Source: Limonium bicolor
Taxonomy: Eukaryota > Streptophyta > Magnoliopsida > Caryophyllales > Plumbaginaceae
DNA: 64,000 bases
Reading direction: 5' to 3'
NCBI GenBank assembly: GCA_023374045.1
Contig: CM041782.1
Coordinates: 249,951,882-250,015,881 of the forward strand
In this document: positions 33,131-45,412 of the stretch, piece by piece
How positions within the stretch are numbered: the first letter of the stretch is position 1
Layout: every line of letters starts with the position of its first letter
Notes under the pieces: model-generated
The model's input: only the letters and a program-made list of their open reading frames with translations
Databases searched by the model: none
Told to the model about the DNA's origin: nothing
Program-made: the position numbers and the translations under genes

Positions 33131-35162
33131 AGCGTGATGCACTGATCCTATCAAGGAGCCCAATAATACCACCAAGCCATTTTATGGTATATCAACCTAA
33201 GATGAGCAAAGCTCTAGGCAACGTGGCTAGTAAGCCAGGACCCAATACAATACGTGACCCGAAGGTTGCAAACCTACTGTGAACCATATGGAAAGTTGCC
33301 GAGAACGGCACCAGCAAAATAGTTTAATAAACTACTAGAGCAAGGATACCACTCGTTAATGTGAGACCGCGAGAGCGGTGAACACATAGATTCCAAGAAG
33401 GGAATACCATCAGTGAATATTTGATAATACATCTCTTCAGAACTACTAATGTAGTGGAGCGTGAGCATCAAGTCATTGCCAAGCGAAAGTTGTAATAAAT
33501 GAAGCCAAAGAAAGCTTTGATAGCAATTGGCAGAAACCGAAAGAGTATCGGTTAATAAATCAATACGCTCAAGGAGCTTAGAAAACCAATTATAGTATAT
33601 TCAGTAAACAGCCATATGAATGGTGACCAATGTATAAATAGTAGAAATACATGAGCAGAAGCTAAGGTAATAGCAGATGCCCATGGAAACCATTGTCGTA
33701 AATAAAATACGACAGGTGCGTAGGAAGCGATCAATATATGTGAATAAATCACAAAATGATATGGAGTTGATGAATAAAGATGGCGACAAGACCGGGCAAC
33801 AAGGAAATAGTGTTTCATTCCTATTGCAATCGCACGAGAGATTTACTGCCAAGGGTTTACACCTCTACACTCTGTAGGACTGAGTGTTTTGGTATTGCAC
33901 TTGTGCTAATGATCAGTGAATAGCTAGGATTTGGGAAGATGTCAATTTGTGGTAAAAGTGAAGGAAACTTATGAAGTCATAAGAACCGATCATCGAAACA
34001 CAAGGTCATACAAGTAAAGACTAAGTGGGCATATTCAGAAGCCACTGACAACAAGAAGCACTTCAACTAAGTAGTGGCTCAACCTCAACCGACAATAAGT
34101 CGGGAGAACCAAGTGAATACCACTCAGGTACACCATAGTTTTATATGATCCTAGAGAGCTGGATAGAAAACCTGTAACTCATTGAGTTTCGCCACGGTAA
34201 AAGAATACCACGCTTGATTAATAAACCTTATTCCCAAGATAAAAAGGGTGATGTATACCACATTAAGCATAACGAGAAGGGTAATTAAACCTAGGTTGTA
34301 TCAGGGTCGCACAGCAGAAGCTAGTTGGGCCCAAATCTAAGTTTGATACACCTAGTGAATTAATGGCTGATTATCAATGCCTTGAAGCCTCTAAGGCTAG
34401 AACCGAACCCCGTTGAGAGTTAAATAAACTCCGATGAGAATTCTTGGTGCAGGGACAAACCAACAATATGGTTAAGACCCTTTGACCAGAATACATTGTG
34501 TAATAGACCGTATAAAAGTTGAACCACTCTGCGACGGCTGAATGCCTTCGACCTATGTCCAATGTTGACACATGGTAGATTACGTAGGCGTAATCCCTTT
34601 TTAAGGGGGGGTAGGGCAAAAACCGCGAAATGTATGTTTTACGTGATAGTGCGTAAACTACAATGCACATAACGCAAAAGAATTTGTTTTGGATGATTGG
34701 AACTTATGTTACATAAACATTCGTATCCACTCCTTGTGTAAATTTGATTATTGATGAGATTTGAAGTGGAAAGGAGTAGAGAAACTCCAGGGGAATGAGA
34801 ACCCCGATTGGTAATAATTTGGGAAGTAGGGATGATTGAGGAAATTGGTGAGTATAAATCGGTACGAAACCGATGTTGAACCTAGTGGGAAGTGAGTCCC
34901 CTAGGTAACTTGATTTGATTGTATTTCTGAATAATTTAGGGATTGAAATTGATTTTACTTGTGAACTATTGGAGGATAGAAAAACTAATTGGAGAACTAA
35001 CTTTAGATTTCTTAGGTCAGTATTTGGGATAAATTGAGTTATAATTGATGGGATGACTAGTAAGTAAGTAAATGGATTCTAGGAATTGGTAAATGTATGG
35101 TTGTATGATTATGACTAGAAAGATTAAGAAGATAGAAAATGAAGTTAATGATTGACTATTAG
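33131..35162 (+). mobile_element. Element B internal region, part 2 (after D)
   Basis: B resumes at AGCGTGATGC and follows F 43717-45900 block by block: 'gtgagaccgcgagagcggtg', 'ctctgtaggactgag', 'ccaatgttgacacatggtag', 'gtagagaaactccagggg'. An internal PPT-like AAGGGGGGGTAG lies at 34603-34614. It is non-coding. It ends at 35162 where E's LTR inserted; the true PPT and 3' LTR of B are not in the window. Confidence 0.82.
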
Positions 35163-36796
35163 TGAAATACCCCTAACCTTTAAAATATAATTAAATGATT
35201 TATTAATGATCAAAGATGATTATTAAACATCTAAATATTATTGGGGAACAATCTAAAGGATCTCAACAAGGCAAAACACGCCTTAAGATCGGTAAAGCCA
35301 AAAATGTGCTTTAAGACACCATAAAGATTGTATGACCTCAAATAGGATCCAAAGTGGATTCCTAAGTATTATAATGAAGCAAGGAACACAATAAAACCAT
35401 CCTCAAGGAGAACTAAGCTCAGGAACACCCTGTGACACAAAAATGTGCGCTAAAACTCCTTAAAGCACGTTTTTGTGAGATTGCCTTTTTAATTGATTTT
35501 TAATGGGCTTAAAAATTATAATTATCCTTAAATATGATATTTTGTCATATTATATCATATTAGGAATTTAATTCCAGAAATTTATGAATTTTTACAAATT
35601 TAATATTAAAATATTAATAAAACCCTAAAGTGGGGCCCGCATGAGTCAATATTGACCAAGCATGGTCAATGGTCAATTAATTGACTCATTTGGACCTTGA
35701 GATCGGCTGAAATAAGAGAGGAGACAGCATACAATGATTTTGGGGACAAATTACTACCTAATCTCCAATTTAGAATAGTAACCTTTACTTTTTACATTAT
35801 TTCCCACCTTTCTCACCTTCTCCTTCCTTCCTTGTCCGATTTCCTTCTGCCCAGCCGAGTTCCTCCCTTCCTTTGAAGCTCTCAAAGCTTGTTCTTGAGC
35901 ATGGAAGGCAAATCTAGCTCCTAAGTTCTTAAGGTAAGTGTTTTAATGTCATTTTTAGCCCTTTTTCTTCATCTCTTCACTACCAACACCTAGATTTCGT
36001 GGCTCATCAATTCCTATGGCTTATTCTCAGTGTTCTAAGGTTAGAACAAGAGCTAAACTCGGTTGAGACCAGTAGAGGGACCAAGGTTGTTCAAATCTAC
36101 ATTTTAAGGTAAAAACATACCTTAAGGATCTCCACTCTTCATGCGGCTTTCTTCCTCTGATTTTTATGAGTTTATACACTCATAATCTTCATATTTACAT
36201 GTTCATTCAGTTGGTTAGCCATTTGGAGCAAGGGTGACCAAGATCCAAGAGAAATACTCCCTTTTAAGGCATTTTTCCAAGGTAAAACCTAATAACAAGT
36301 TAGCATTTCGTGATCTAACTATTTCCTATGTCAATATGGTGGATCTAACACCTTGTGGTGTATTTGGTTCAGATCGAAACCACCTTGAACACTCCTTGCA
36401 TTTTTAAGGTGATTTTTGCCTTAAATCTTACATTAATTATTCCTTATGGTTAAGCTCAAGCTTGGAGTGTAACCATATCTTGTTTTTGTGTGTTAAACAT
36501 GTCTAAATCAAGTGGTGAATTTTCCTACAAGTGACCGAGCCCATACAAGGAATAATCAAGGTATAAACACCTTAAACTTATGATTTTTTTAATTTCCAAG
36601 TATATATATATACATGGCCGAGAGTGAAACTTCAAATATAGGTCATATTGACCTAAAAATGGAAAAAAATGGCTAAGATAAATTAAGCTAGTCATTTAAG
36701 AGATTTAATTAACATAATGGTCAAATTATGACATTATGTGGAAAAATAATTAAGCCATGGTGAGGCCGAATATATATGCTATATTTTGAGACATTT
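35163..36796 (+). mobile_element. Element E 5' LTR, first segment
   Basis: Starts TGAAATACCCC at 35163. A poly-pyrimidine zone (35800-35870) is followed by four AAG|GTAA or AAG|GTAT sites at 35933, 36108, 36281 and 36560. The LTR is interrupted at 36797 by the TRIM; the preceding five bases CATTT (36792-36796) recur at 51203-51207 after F. No gene is visible. Homology to G's LTR is structural and patchy. Confidence 0.85.
35933..36561 (+). promoter_or_regulatory. Ladder of four splice-donor-like sites in E LTR
   Basis: Exon-like edges AAG|GTAAGT, AAG|GTAAAA, AAG|GTAAAA and AAG|GTATAA are spaced 175, 173 and 279 bp. The first is a perfect plant donor consensus. Comparable ladders occur in F and G at similar distances from the LTR start. 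No splicing evidence is available. Confidence 0.45.
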
Positions 36797-37241
36797 TGTA
36801 ACAGCCCAGTAATCAACCCACTTGTGAGATATTGTCCGCTTTGGGCCGCAGCCCGCACGGTTTTGCTTCCGGGGTACCATCCCCAAAAGGCCTCTCACAA
36901 GGCAAGAGTATCCCCACACCTATAAGGTGTGGTTCGTGCGCTCTCCCGATCGATGTGGGAGGTGACCCCTACACTGGGTATCACACTCTACCCCCCTTGG
37001 GAGCCCAGCGTCCCCGCTGGCACACCGACCTGGGCCTGGCTCTGATACCATCTGTAACAGCCCAGTAATCAACCCACTTGTGAGATATTGTCCGCTTTGG
37101 GCCGCAGCCCGCACGGTTTTGCTTCCGGGGTACCATCCCCAAAAGGCCTCTCACAAGGCAAGAGTATCCCCACACCTATAAGGTGTGGTTCGTGCGCTCT
37201 CCCGATCGATGTGGGAGGTGACCCCTACACTGGGTATCACA
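36797..37241 (-). mobile_element. TRIM element (445 bp)
   Basis: Two identical-length 189-bp LTRs (36797-36985 and 37053-37241) flank a 67-bp interior. On minus, the LTR runs TGTGATACCC ... GGGCTGTTACA; the interior begins with PBS TGGTATCAGAGC (37050 to 37039) and ends with PPT AAGGGGGGTAGA (36998 to 36987). It has no coding capacity. The LTR core 'gatattgtccgctttgggc' is one I recall from small LTR elements widespread in angiosperms; I do not assign a family name. No 5S-like sequence is evident, so it is not Cassandra. The left flank is CATTT; the right flank CTAT runs into F. Confidence 0.88.
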
Positions 37242-38233
37242 CTATTGAAATACCCCGAACTTAAATATGGTGATTAGATTATCTTAATATGGTATTTAAG
37301 GGCCTAATAGTGCCTAAGTAATTTTTGGTAAAGAAAATAAATCCAAAGAAAGGAGAAAAACGCTTAGAAAGCGGAAAACGCTAGAATGAGCGTTTAATTA
37401 ACCATAAGAGGTACGAGACCTCGGTTATAGTATCGTAAGGATTCCTAAGGCTTACTTATGCCTAATTAGTATACGGGAATGATTCCCGAAGAAACCGGAT
37501 CCAAATAAGGTATTAAAACGCTAAAAGAGCTTAAGCGCACGTTTTTCGAGGAAACCCGAAAACGTGATTTTAAGTGGTCAAACGAACCCATAAAAATTAT
37601 AAATCATTAAATAACTATTATTAAGCATTAACGGAAGCTTAATAGCCAATAAAAATAAAGAAACGAGAAAATTCCGGAAAACGGACCCGGTTAGTGAATA
37701 GTATCACAACCGGGTAAAATAACGAGCGTTTTCTGTAAAAGACGAGAAACTGCTCCAGCTTAACAGCGTAGGTAGGGCCGATTTTTATGGGGTATTAATA
37801 CCCTCTCTCACACTCAATTAAATACTACTCCCTCTCACACACACTAGAAGACAAGAAAAACTAAAAGCAAAAAGTAAAAAGTACATTCCTTCCCTCTCTC
37901 CTCTTATTCTCTTATTTCTCTACTCTCTCTCCAATTCCTTTCCCTCTCTCACGATGGAGCCCCCTCTCTGCAGACCACCCTTCTTCTCCCTTTGTAAGCC
38001 AACGATTTTGAAGCTCTCAAAATAGCTCCAATGGCTTCTCACTTTCTTCCTCAAGCTCTAGCTCCATTTGAGCTCCAAATGTAAAATAAAATACATATTT
38101 GAACTCCTCTCTTCAAGCTCTACATTCCTATCTTTTCAAAATCCGAAAATGAGCAACTTCATCTCCATGGGTTTTGAGCATTTGAAGAATAAAGGACACC
38201 ATTTCGAAGCATGGAGTCTCCTCTTCCTCCTAA

Positions 38234-38973
38234 GGTAAAAAGTTTCAAGAAAAATCCATTTTTCCTTCATTCTCCATAGTAGCCGATTTTGGCCCCGTCT
38301 TGTAATGCCTTGTTTCTTCTTTGTTTGAGCTTGGTTCAACTCTCCAATGGTGGAGGAGCTCTCCTTTGTATTCAAGGCTTAAAAACCTCTCTGAAAAGCT
38401 CCAAGGTAAAAACCCTAACTAATGGTGATTTAAACCCTTCATTGAATTAGTGGTGTTATAAGAGGTTAGAAGTTTAATTATGTTCTCTTTATGTAATTTG
38501 GGTGTTGGGATGGAGTTTGGTAACTCCATCCCCCACAAAATCGGTTTGAACAAGAAAGAGAGGAAGGAAGAAGAAGGAAAGAAAGAATGAAGTATAAGCT
38601 CAAGGTAAGAGCTCTTTCCTAATGTAAATTCTATTGCATTAGAGTAATGGGAATGGGCAAAATATTTAAAGAACCGAAAACCTTGTACTAGTATTGAAAA
38701 TTCTGAAGTTTGAGTATTTGAGGGCAAGTATATGAATTGAAGGCTTTGGAGCCAAGTGTAATGAGTATGTGTATTGGTATTGTGTTTGATGGGTAATGAT
38801 GTAGTGAGTTGCTTTGTATGTGTGTGCTGGTAGAACCCTTGTGGTTTGGCTAGAATAGGAATGGATTTGATGAAAAGAGATGTGTGGAGAAGTAAGAGAA
38901 GTAGGTAGACTATGGCGAAATTTTGGTAAGAATTGTGCATTAAAGAGTGTCTTGGTGAATGGGAGAACCAAGG
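38234..38973 (+). promoter_or_regulatory. Ladder of four splice-donor-like sites in F 5' LTR
   Basis: AAG|GTAAAA, AAG|GTAAAA, AAG|GTAAGA and AAG|GTATGT at spacings of about 171, 199 and 368 bp, beginning 988 bp from the LTR start, directly downstream of a CT-rich region like a plant 5' UTR. Repeated in the 3' LTR (first at 47792). Confidence 0.45.
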
Positions 38974-39460
38974 TATGTATTGGGTTTAGTAGAGATGTTT
39001 AGTAGCTATGGGATGGTAATAGTAGTATGAGAAATAAGAAGATGAAAATCTGTAGCAAAGAGTATCAAAAACAATTGTAGAAACTAGTGAAAAACTAGTG
39101 TACAAGATTTTGTAAAAATAGAGTTGGAACTTGGGTGTAGGTAGTGTAATGGCTAGGGAATGAATTGGCATGGTAAGGAGAGGTATTTAGAATGCTTGGA
39201 ATGGCAATGATTGAGGAGGTATTGGATGGGAGAATTGAATGGTAAAATCTGTAGCATAAGGGTAACAAAAACTGTTACATGTGTTGAAGAAGAAGTAAGG
39301 AAATTGTGTAAGTTGTTTGATGGATTTAGTAATGGATTTGGTGAGTGAATTAAGGTGAATTAGAGGATTTAATTAGTGTTTAAACATGTGAAAATGATTA
39401 GGAAAATTGGGTGAGAATGGAGGTGAATTTAGAATTCAAAGTAGATAATTAAAAGGGGTT

Positions 39461-39580
39461 CTGCAGCCGACCCACCCAGGCGACCTACCCTAGCCTGGGT
39501 CGGTCGGACTAAATTCTGTAGCCCGGGTGTTCTCTGCAGCCGACCCACCCAGGCGACCTACCCAGAGTGGGTCGGTCGGC
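39461..39580 (+). repeat. Two-unit GC-rich inverted repeat in F 5' LTR
   Basis: Each unit starts 'ctgcagccgacccacccagg' and closes with 'gggtcggtcgg', so each can fold on itself. The units are 78 bp apart. Both contain GCCGAC, the core of the plant dehydration/cold-responsive element. An A-run follows immediately. Copy in the 3' LTR at 49024-49143. Confidence 0.8.
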
Positions 39581-39610
39581 CTTTATAAAAAAAAAATTAA
39601 ATTAAAATAT

Positions 39611-39677
<67 letters not shown>

Positions 39678-41121
39678 TATACCCATACATACATATATAT
39701 ATATACATACACACATATATATGTGTATAAGTAAGACATTAGTGCTAGAATAATGAAGGAAAGAAAGTTAAGCACACAAGAGAAAAACTAAGAATAACGG
39801 GACAACGGGGTAAGTACGGGAGTAGTAATTATTTGTGTATCGTATGAACATAGTATTAATAACAATTTGGAAACATTAAGTGGAACAAGTGTGAACCGAG
39901 GAACAAGGGAACACACGGTAAAGCTAACCCCGGTGAAAGGTATGATTTCCTCATGCCCCGTATGCTAACCGAGTTACGTTGATTTGTGTGCTGTATGCCG
40001 GCTAATCAAGATTAAAGCATGAAAACGGTTTACTGCCTTTCATTGTATGTCTTGTTGTATGTTGCATGAGCTAACCTTTCTTGAATTGATTGTGTGGCTT
40101 TACTTGGTGCGTAGATCGACTCATAATGAGTCTTGTTTGTAGTGACTCGTAGTAAGTCTTTGCGAATAATGGAACAATAGCAACGCACTAAGCTATCGAA
40201 CGATAAACGAAACGTAACCCAATGAACTCACTAGAATGTGAGAGAGTGTACGGGAGTAATAACCTCCCGATAACGGTAGGAGAATCGAAACGAATAATCC
40301 ACAAACATAAGTAGTGGAAGTATATAAGTAACCCTATTAAAGGAATTATCTTGGTGCAAACATGAACCATGAGAGTAGTAAAGAATAATGAGGGATCTCC
40401 AAACCCCTTAGTAATAGTCGACCCATTATGAGAGGACCCGACTGATGTAATACCCGAATATGAGAGTATCCGATATGTTGGGGAAACCCTTAAACCTGAG
40501 GATACTAGACGGTAGTAATTCCCTAAGCCAGTGGAGGTTATCGAGAGAGATACTTCTAGGCTAATCCGTGAGATTGTATTATACTCTGAGAGAAGAGTGT
40601 TGGGAATATGAGTAGTCCGGTAGAACGGACATTGAGTATTTGAGGAGTAAGCGTATAGCCCTCGTATTGTAGGTCCGGTGGCGTCTTTGTATGACTCCGC
40701 CCGTGGCCAAAGTAATGAGTATTGAGTATTGCGTACGTATGAGTAAAGTAAGGTATTGAGTAAGAAGCGAGTATGAGTATGTAATGAGTGAGTATTGAGT
40801 ATGTATGAGTAAGTATTGAGTACGAGCATGTATGAGTAAGTAAGGAGTATGAGTAATGAGTGTGCAGTGTAGTAACGAGTACGAGTAAGGAACGTGTACG
40901 AGTAAGTATCGAGCATGGAGTGTCGAGTATGTAAGTAAGGAGTAGGTATGAGTAGAGTAGCGAATATCAATATAGTACGAAGAGTAATGAATGAATAACA
41001 AATACGAATGGTTGACTATCGAACTGTCTTCCTTAGTAAGATTGAACTTGTATGTGTATAAGTATTGTTGTATTGTTGTAGCATGAGTATGTATGTATGC
41101 ATGTAAATGAACTCCATGTAT

Positions 41122-41260
41122 ATCGACCCAAAGTAGTCGGTACCGCGGTTAGCACGCGGTATATGCGAGTCATTTCAGCGTAAGCTGACCCCCTAGGGGG
41201 ACTTTTTAGTGTGCAGGTACCGAAGCTGGCCACCGTTCGAGAGAGTAGGACGGGGACTGC
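41122..41260 (+). promoter_or_regulatory. LTR stem-loop cluster with CAG|GT, F 5' LTR
   Basis: In order: CGAC/GTCG, TACCGCG/CGCGGTA, CAGC/GCTG (loop 'gtaa') and CCCCC/GGGGG (loop 'ta'), then 'actttttagtgtgcaggtac' (CAG ends 41215). The 3' LTR version (50714-50860) keeps the pairing but has CCCCC-tc-GGGGG. Confidence 0.7.
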
Positions 41261-41579
41261 TATAAGCATGGGTAGCTGAGTAAAGGGATTGTACTTGTAA
41301 GTATTGTGGAATTGGAAGTAACTGTATCGGTAATTAGGATTGTAGTATACTCGGTATAGTATGTATTGAGTGATTGAATGGATGGTATGCAAGGAAGTAT
41401 TGTATTGTGTAGAGTACTCGGTATGTTCATATTCATCAGACCGATATGTTGTATTGTAACTCGCCTTGTTAGTCACGTGGGTGACTAACGGCATTGTACA
41501 CCCGCCGTTGAGTAAGTAGTCCGTGCGAAGGTAAGTATTGTACAGTAATGACGGTAAGCGGTAGGGGTGTTACAAAAAG

Positions 41580-41607
41580 TGGTATCAGAGCGAAGTATCG
41601 CTCTGAT
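41580..41607 (+). promoter_or_regulatory. PBS (tRNA-iMet) with overlapping stem-loop, element F
   Basis: PBS TGGTATCAGAGC 41580-41591. Stem arms ATCAGAGCGA (41584-41593) and TCGCTCTGAT (41598-41607), loop AGTA. Confidence 0.92.
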
Positions 41608-44600
41608 GGATGAAATACCGAGTTTAGGAAATACCGAGTTAGGAAGTAGACTTAGGGCTAAGGGTTGAGTGTTAGCGTGAGGTACGCTAGTTAGGAACTT
41701 CCGCGTGAACCGGAAACCTACAACAACCATACCCCGCCCTCCGCAACCCACGGTATTAAGTGGGAAATAACGCCAGAGAGTGGAAAGACCTCTCACACTC
41801 GGGTAAAACCCGATCTGGCAGTTGCGAACAAACCTTATTAGAAAAGAACCTGTCGTACGGTAGAGTCCAAGAACTGGAAGTCCCGATGACGGTCCCGTTG
41901 AATGACAAGGACCGCACTTAATGGCGGAGGAATGAAGATCCTAAGCACTAGGATGATGGAATTTATGGCACCATGGGGCGACATGCTTCGCAGTCGCGAG
42001 AACCATGTGTAGCCAGCAAGAAGAGAAGCACAGTCGTGCAATGAAGCCAGGAAAATGGAGTAACAAGCCGAGACAAGAGAGTCTACGGACCGTAATCTTT
42101 GATGATACCAACAACGGTATACAAACCGACTAAGGAATTAGTCGAGGTTGGATTGATACCAAACCTACATGCCAAGAGGCTGTAACCGAACAACATAGTT
42201 CAGATAACTAAGAAAGAAATCATAACACAACACCTATAGGACCGCAACATGGTTCCTAAGGACAAGTCAAGTCTCGTTAACCACACTAAGGTGTGAGACA
42301 CCCGGATGGACGACAACCATGTCAAGTACCCTGAGAAACGACTCAGGAGATCGAACACCAAGATCAAAAGACCAAAGAAAGATCTGATAAGACCACCAAA
42401 TATGGATGAAAACGATACCGTAACCGGTATACGTTAACTGAAAAACAACCTACCCGCGCACTTGCCCAGGGCAAGTGCAGCAACTACAGGACGGTTGGAA
42501 TACTTTTAACAACCCGTAGATACTTACTAAAGTACCACTATGACGAATGGAGCAAATATAGGATCACCAACCCTAAGTATCTAAATAATGGAACCTCGGA
42601 AAGGCCTAACGGCCCGACCATTGTATTAAGAGTATACCAGTCAGCGAGAAGCTGGACTTGGTCAGGACCTCAATCATGGCAACGCCATGAAGAATTTCTT
42701 TTCACACCGAACTGTTATTTCAAAACCCAAATTTTCCTTTCAAAACCACAAACCCTTCTTTTAAACCTCGGATTTTTAACACAAAACTAACAGAAATACG
42801 GTGAGTATCATAGAATGATACAAGAAGAGTTGACAATAGAATACTTCACCTAGGCGTGTGACGAACACTACTAGTGTACCCAAATACGGGATGTGGGACG
42901 ACCGCACTCCGAAGGAGCTTGCGGGCCTGACAAATAGTTAGGTAAGTGGTAACGTGCCAAGACAGTACCCCACGTATGTATACATGTAGTGTACGAAACA
43001 CGGGAAGTAGTCAACTCTGTTCTACGGACCATAAGCAAATTCAAAACAGAACAGTTGGATACCTCAAACGAGCAAAGGGAACTCAGATAAGCTTACAAGC
43101 TAAGGAGTCAAGAACCTAATACAGGGAGATGATTAAAAGCTAAAAGTGCGAGGAGCACTAACAACGGAATAAAGACATTGGATATGTCTTGAATATATTA
43201 AAGTGAAGCATGACGACTGGAAAGAATACCCAGTCTAAACACAATAAGGCGAATGCCAAACACTAACACATCAGTGTTCAATGAACGGGATGGAATTCCC
43301 AGAACAACTACCACAAACACACAGGGTGATGTTATAGGGTACCAGAAATACCATTCATCACCCGAAGGGATATCGAATCCACTATAACACAAGGAAAAAT
43401 ACCAACTGTCTACCCTAAGAACGGGAGACGTTACAACCCTCAACGGATGACTTAAATCCAGAACCGCAAGCGGGATAACAAACTGATCATACTCGTAAAT
43501 GTCAGCCAGATGCTACCAAATAACCGGTACTACCCAGGAACAATCCATAAAGGGTATCAAGTCAACACAGTTGAATGGGATATCGTGGTAAGAACACCAC
43601 AATTGGAACGAACATACGGTTGGAACACCGAAGGGATCCCACTTGACAGGGGATACCCCAAATCAATAAATGGTATCGATCAATACCAGGATACAAAAGG
43701 GTCTCCAACGAACGGAAGCGTGATGCGACGATCTTATTAGGGAGCCCAGTATCACCTCCAAGCCCAGCGATGGCTTACAGAGAAGTAACCATTTGGGAAC
43801 GACCTATGATGAGCAGAGCTCTAGGCAATATGGCTAATATGCCATGAAACTGTTACAATACACAATTCGACGGTTGCAAAACCCATTGTGAACCCTATGG
43901 AAAGCGGTCAAGGACTACACCAATAAAAGATTAATGACCAACGAGCAAGGATACCCCTCATAAATGTGAGACCGCGAGAGCGGTGAACACTTGGATCCCA
44001 AGAAGGGGATACCATCAGTAACTGCCGGGAAATATATCCCTTTCAGAACTACTAATGTAGTTAAGCTTGAACATACAATTATTGCCAAGCGACGTAAAAT
44101 AAGCTTCAACAGGAGCTGTTGACAACTAAGGAGTAACCGGTTCAATAAGAACTCGATATGTGGGAACATAAAGTATAAGTAAATGACGCTCAAGGAGCTC
44201 AGACGTATAAACACCAAACAACGATATAGATAGTGGAAATGCATAAGCTGAAGCCAGCAACGGTGGATGCTATCTAAACCAATATTATGGAATCAGTAAG
44301 AACATGTTGCGCAGTAGGCGACCAACGTATGCGAATAATCACCCAATACTATGGAGTTGTTAATACAAAAGGGTAGACAGACCGGGCAACCAGCCAGAAG
44401 TCTACACCAAATGAGGAAGCACCACCTGAAAGAGTAGCAATCAGTCCTATTGCGACCTCATAAGAGAGTTACTGTCAAGCGTTTACGCCTCTGCACTCTG
44501 TAGGACTGAGTGTTTTGGTATTGCATTTGTGCAGTAATGATCGAGTGTGATAGCTAGGAATATGGGAAAATGTAAATCGTGGAAAACCCTTCCTTTCACC

Positions 44601-45400
44601 AGTAAATATGGCACAAGCCAGCTAAGCAAAATCTTAGAAACAAACCATGTGGCCTAAGGCCAAGGAGACACGACGAGTGTCAAACACCAACAATCACAAG
44701 ATGTGAATTCCACAGGAATAAAGGTGAAAGGAGACTTAAGAAAGTCACAAGGACCGACGCATTGAAAATGCAAGGTCATACAAGCAAAGGACACTTGTAA
44801 TGAACTAGGGAAACTGGTATAATTTAGAAGCTACTAACAGTAGAGGAAGCACTACAACTAAGTAGTGACTTAACCTCAACCGACAATAAGTCGGAGGAAC
44901 CAAGTGAATGACCACTACAAAACACAACAATATGTATATAGATTGCCAGAGAGCTGGTTATAAATCTAAAACCCATCGAGTTTGAGCACAGTAAGAGAAT
45001 ACCACACTTGGTTAATAAACCTTATTCTCACAATAAGAGGGATAAAAAGGTGATGCGTAACACGTTTAAGATAACAAGAAGGGCGAATAACCCCAGTTAT
45101 CAGGGTCGCGCAGCAGAAGCTAGTGGGCCCAAAATTCTAAGTGGAATACACCTAGTGAATAAAAGGTTAATCATCAATGCCTGAAAGCCAATTAGGCTAG
45201 AACCGAACCCGGTTAGGAGTTATAAAAACTCCGATGAAAATTCTTGATGCAGGGACTACCAGTAACACGGTTAAGACCCTTTGATCAAGGAACATTGTGT
45301 AATAGACCGCATGGAAGCTGAACCACTCCATGACGGCTGAATGCCTTCGACCAATGTCCAGTGTTGACACATGGTAGATTACGTGGGCGTAATCCCTTTT

Positions 45401-45412
45401 AAGGGGGGTAGA
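45401..45412 (+). promoter_or_regulatory. Internal second polypurine tract in F
   Basis: Exact copy of the terminal PPT 12-mer AAGGGGGGTAGA, 1.39 kb upstream of it. It is followed by 'gcgaaaaccgcgaaatg', conserved in B (34615 onward), so this is not the LTR border. Confidence 0.6.

Larger units (their letters stand above)
37246..41574 (+). repeat. F 5' LTR (4329 bp)
   Basis: Map: small AACGC/GCGTT hairpins in the first 150 bp; CACGTTTT/AAAACGTG near 37549; a pyrimidine-rich leader-like zone at 37800-37985; donor-like sites at 38234, 38404, 38604 and 38972; a two-unit GC-rich inverted repeat 39461-39580; (AT)n 39610-39675; a 'gagtattgagta' low-complexity zone 40700-40960; the stem-loop cluster 41122-41260; a G-box palindrome 41468-41489. 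The minus-strand 173-codon frame at 38419-38940 is low-complexity and is not treated as a gene. Confidence 0.92.

Noticed and set aside
36797..37241. Simple tandem duplication of a 256-bp host sequence
   Set aside because: TG...CA ends, a PBS and a PPT between the copies, and exact 189-bp terminal repeats fit a TRIM instead.
38419..38940. 173-codon minus-strand frame, repeated as 174 codons at 47977-48501, with a hydrophobic segment
   Set aside because: It lies in both F LTRs, which are near-identical because of recent insertion. Composition is low-complexity (His/Thr/Ser/Leu from CT- and GA-rich repeats), antisense to the element, with indels changing its length.
41580..41591. tRNA genes near the TGGTATCAGAGC sites
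   Set aside because: These are complementary to the tRNA 3' end and sit after LTR termini. No cloverleaf, A-box or B-box surrounds them.
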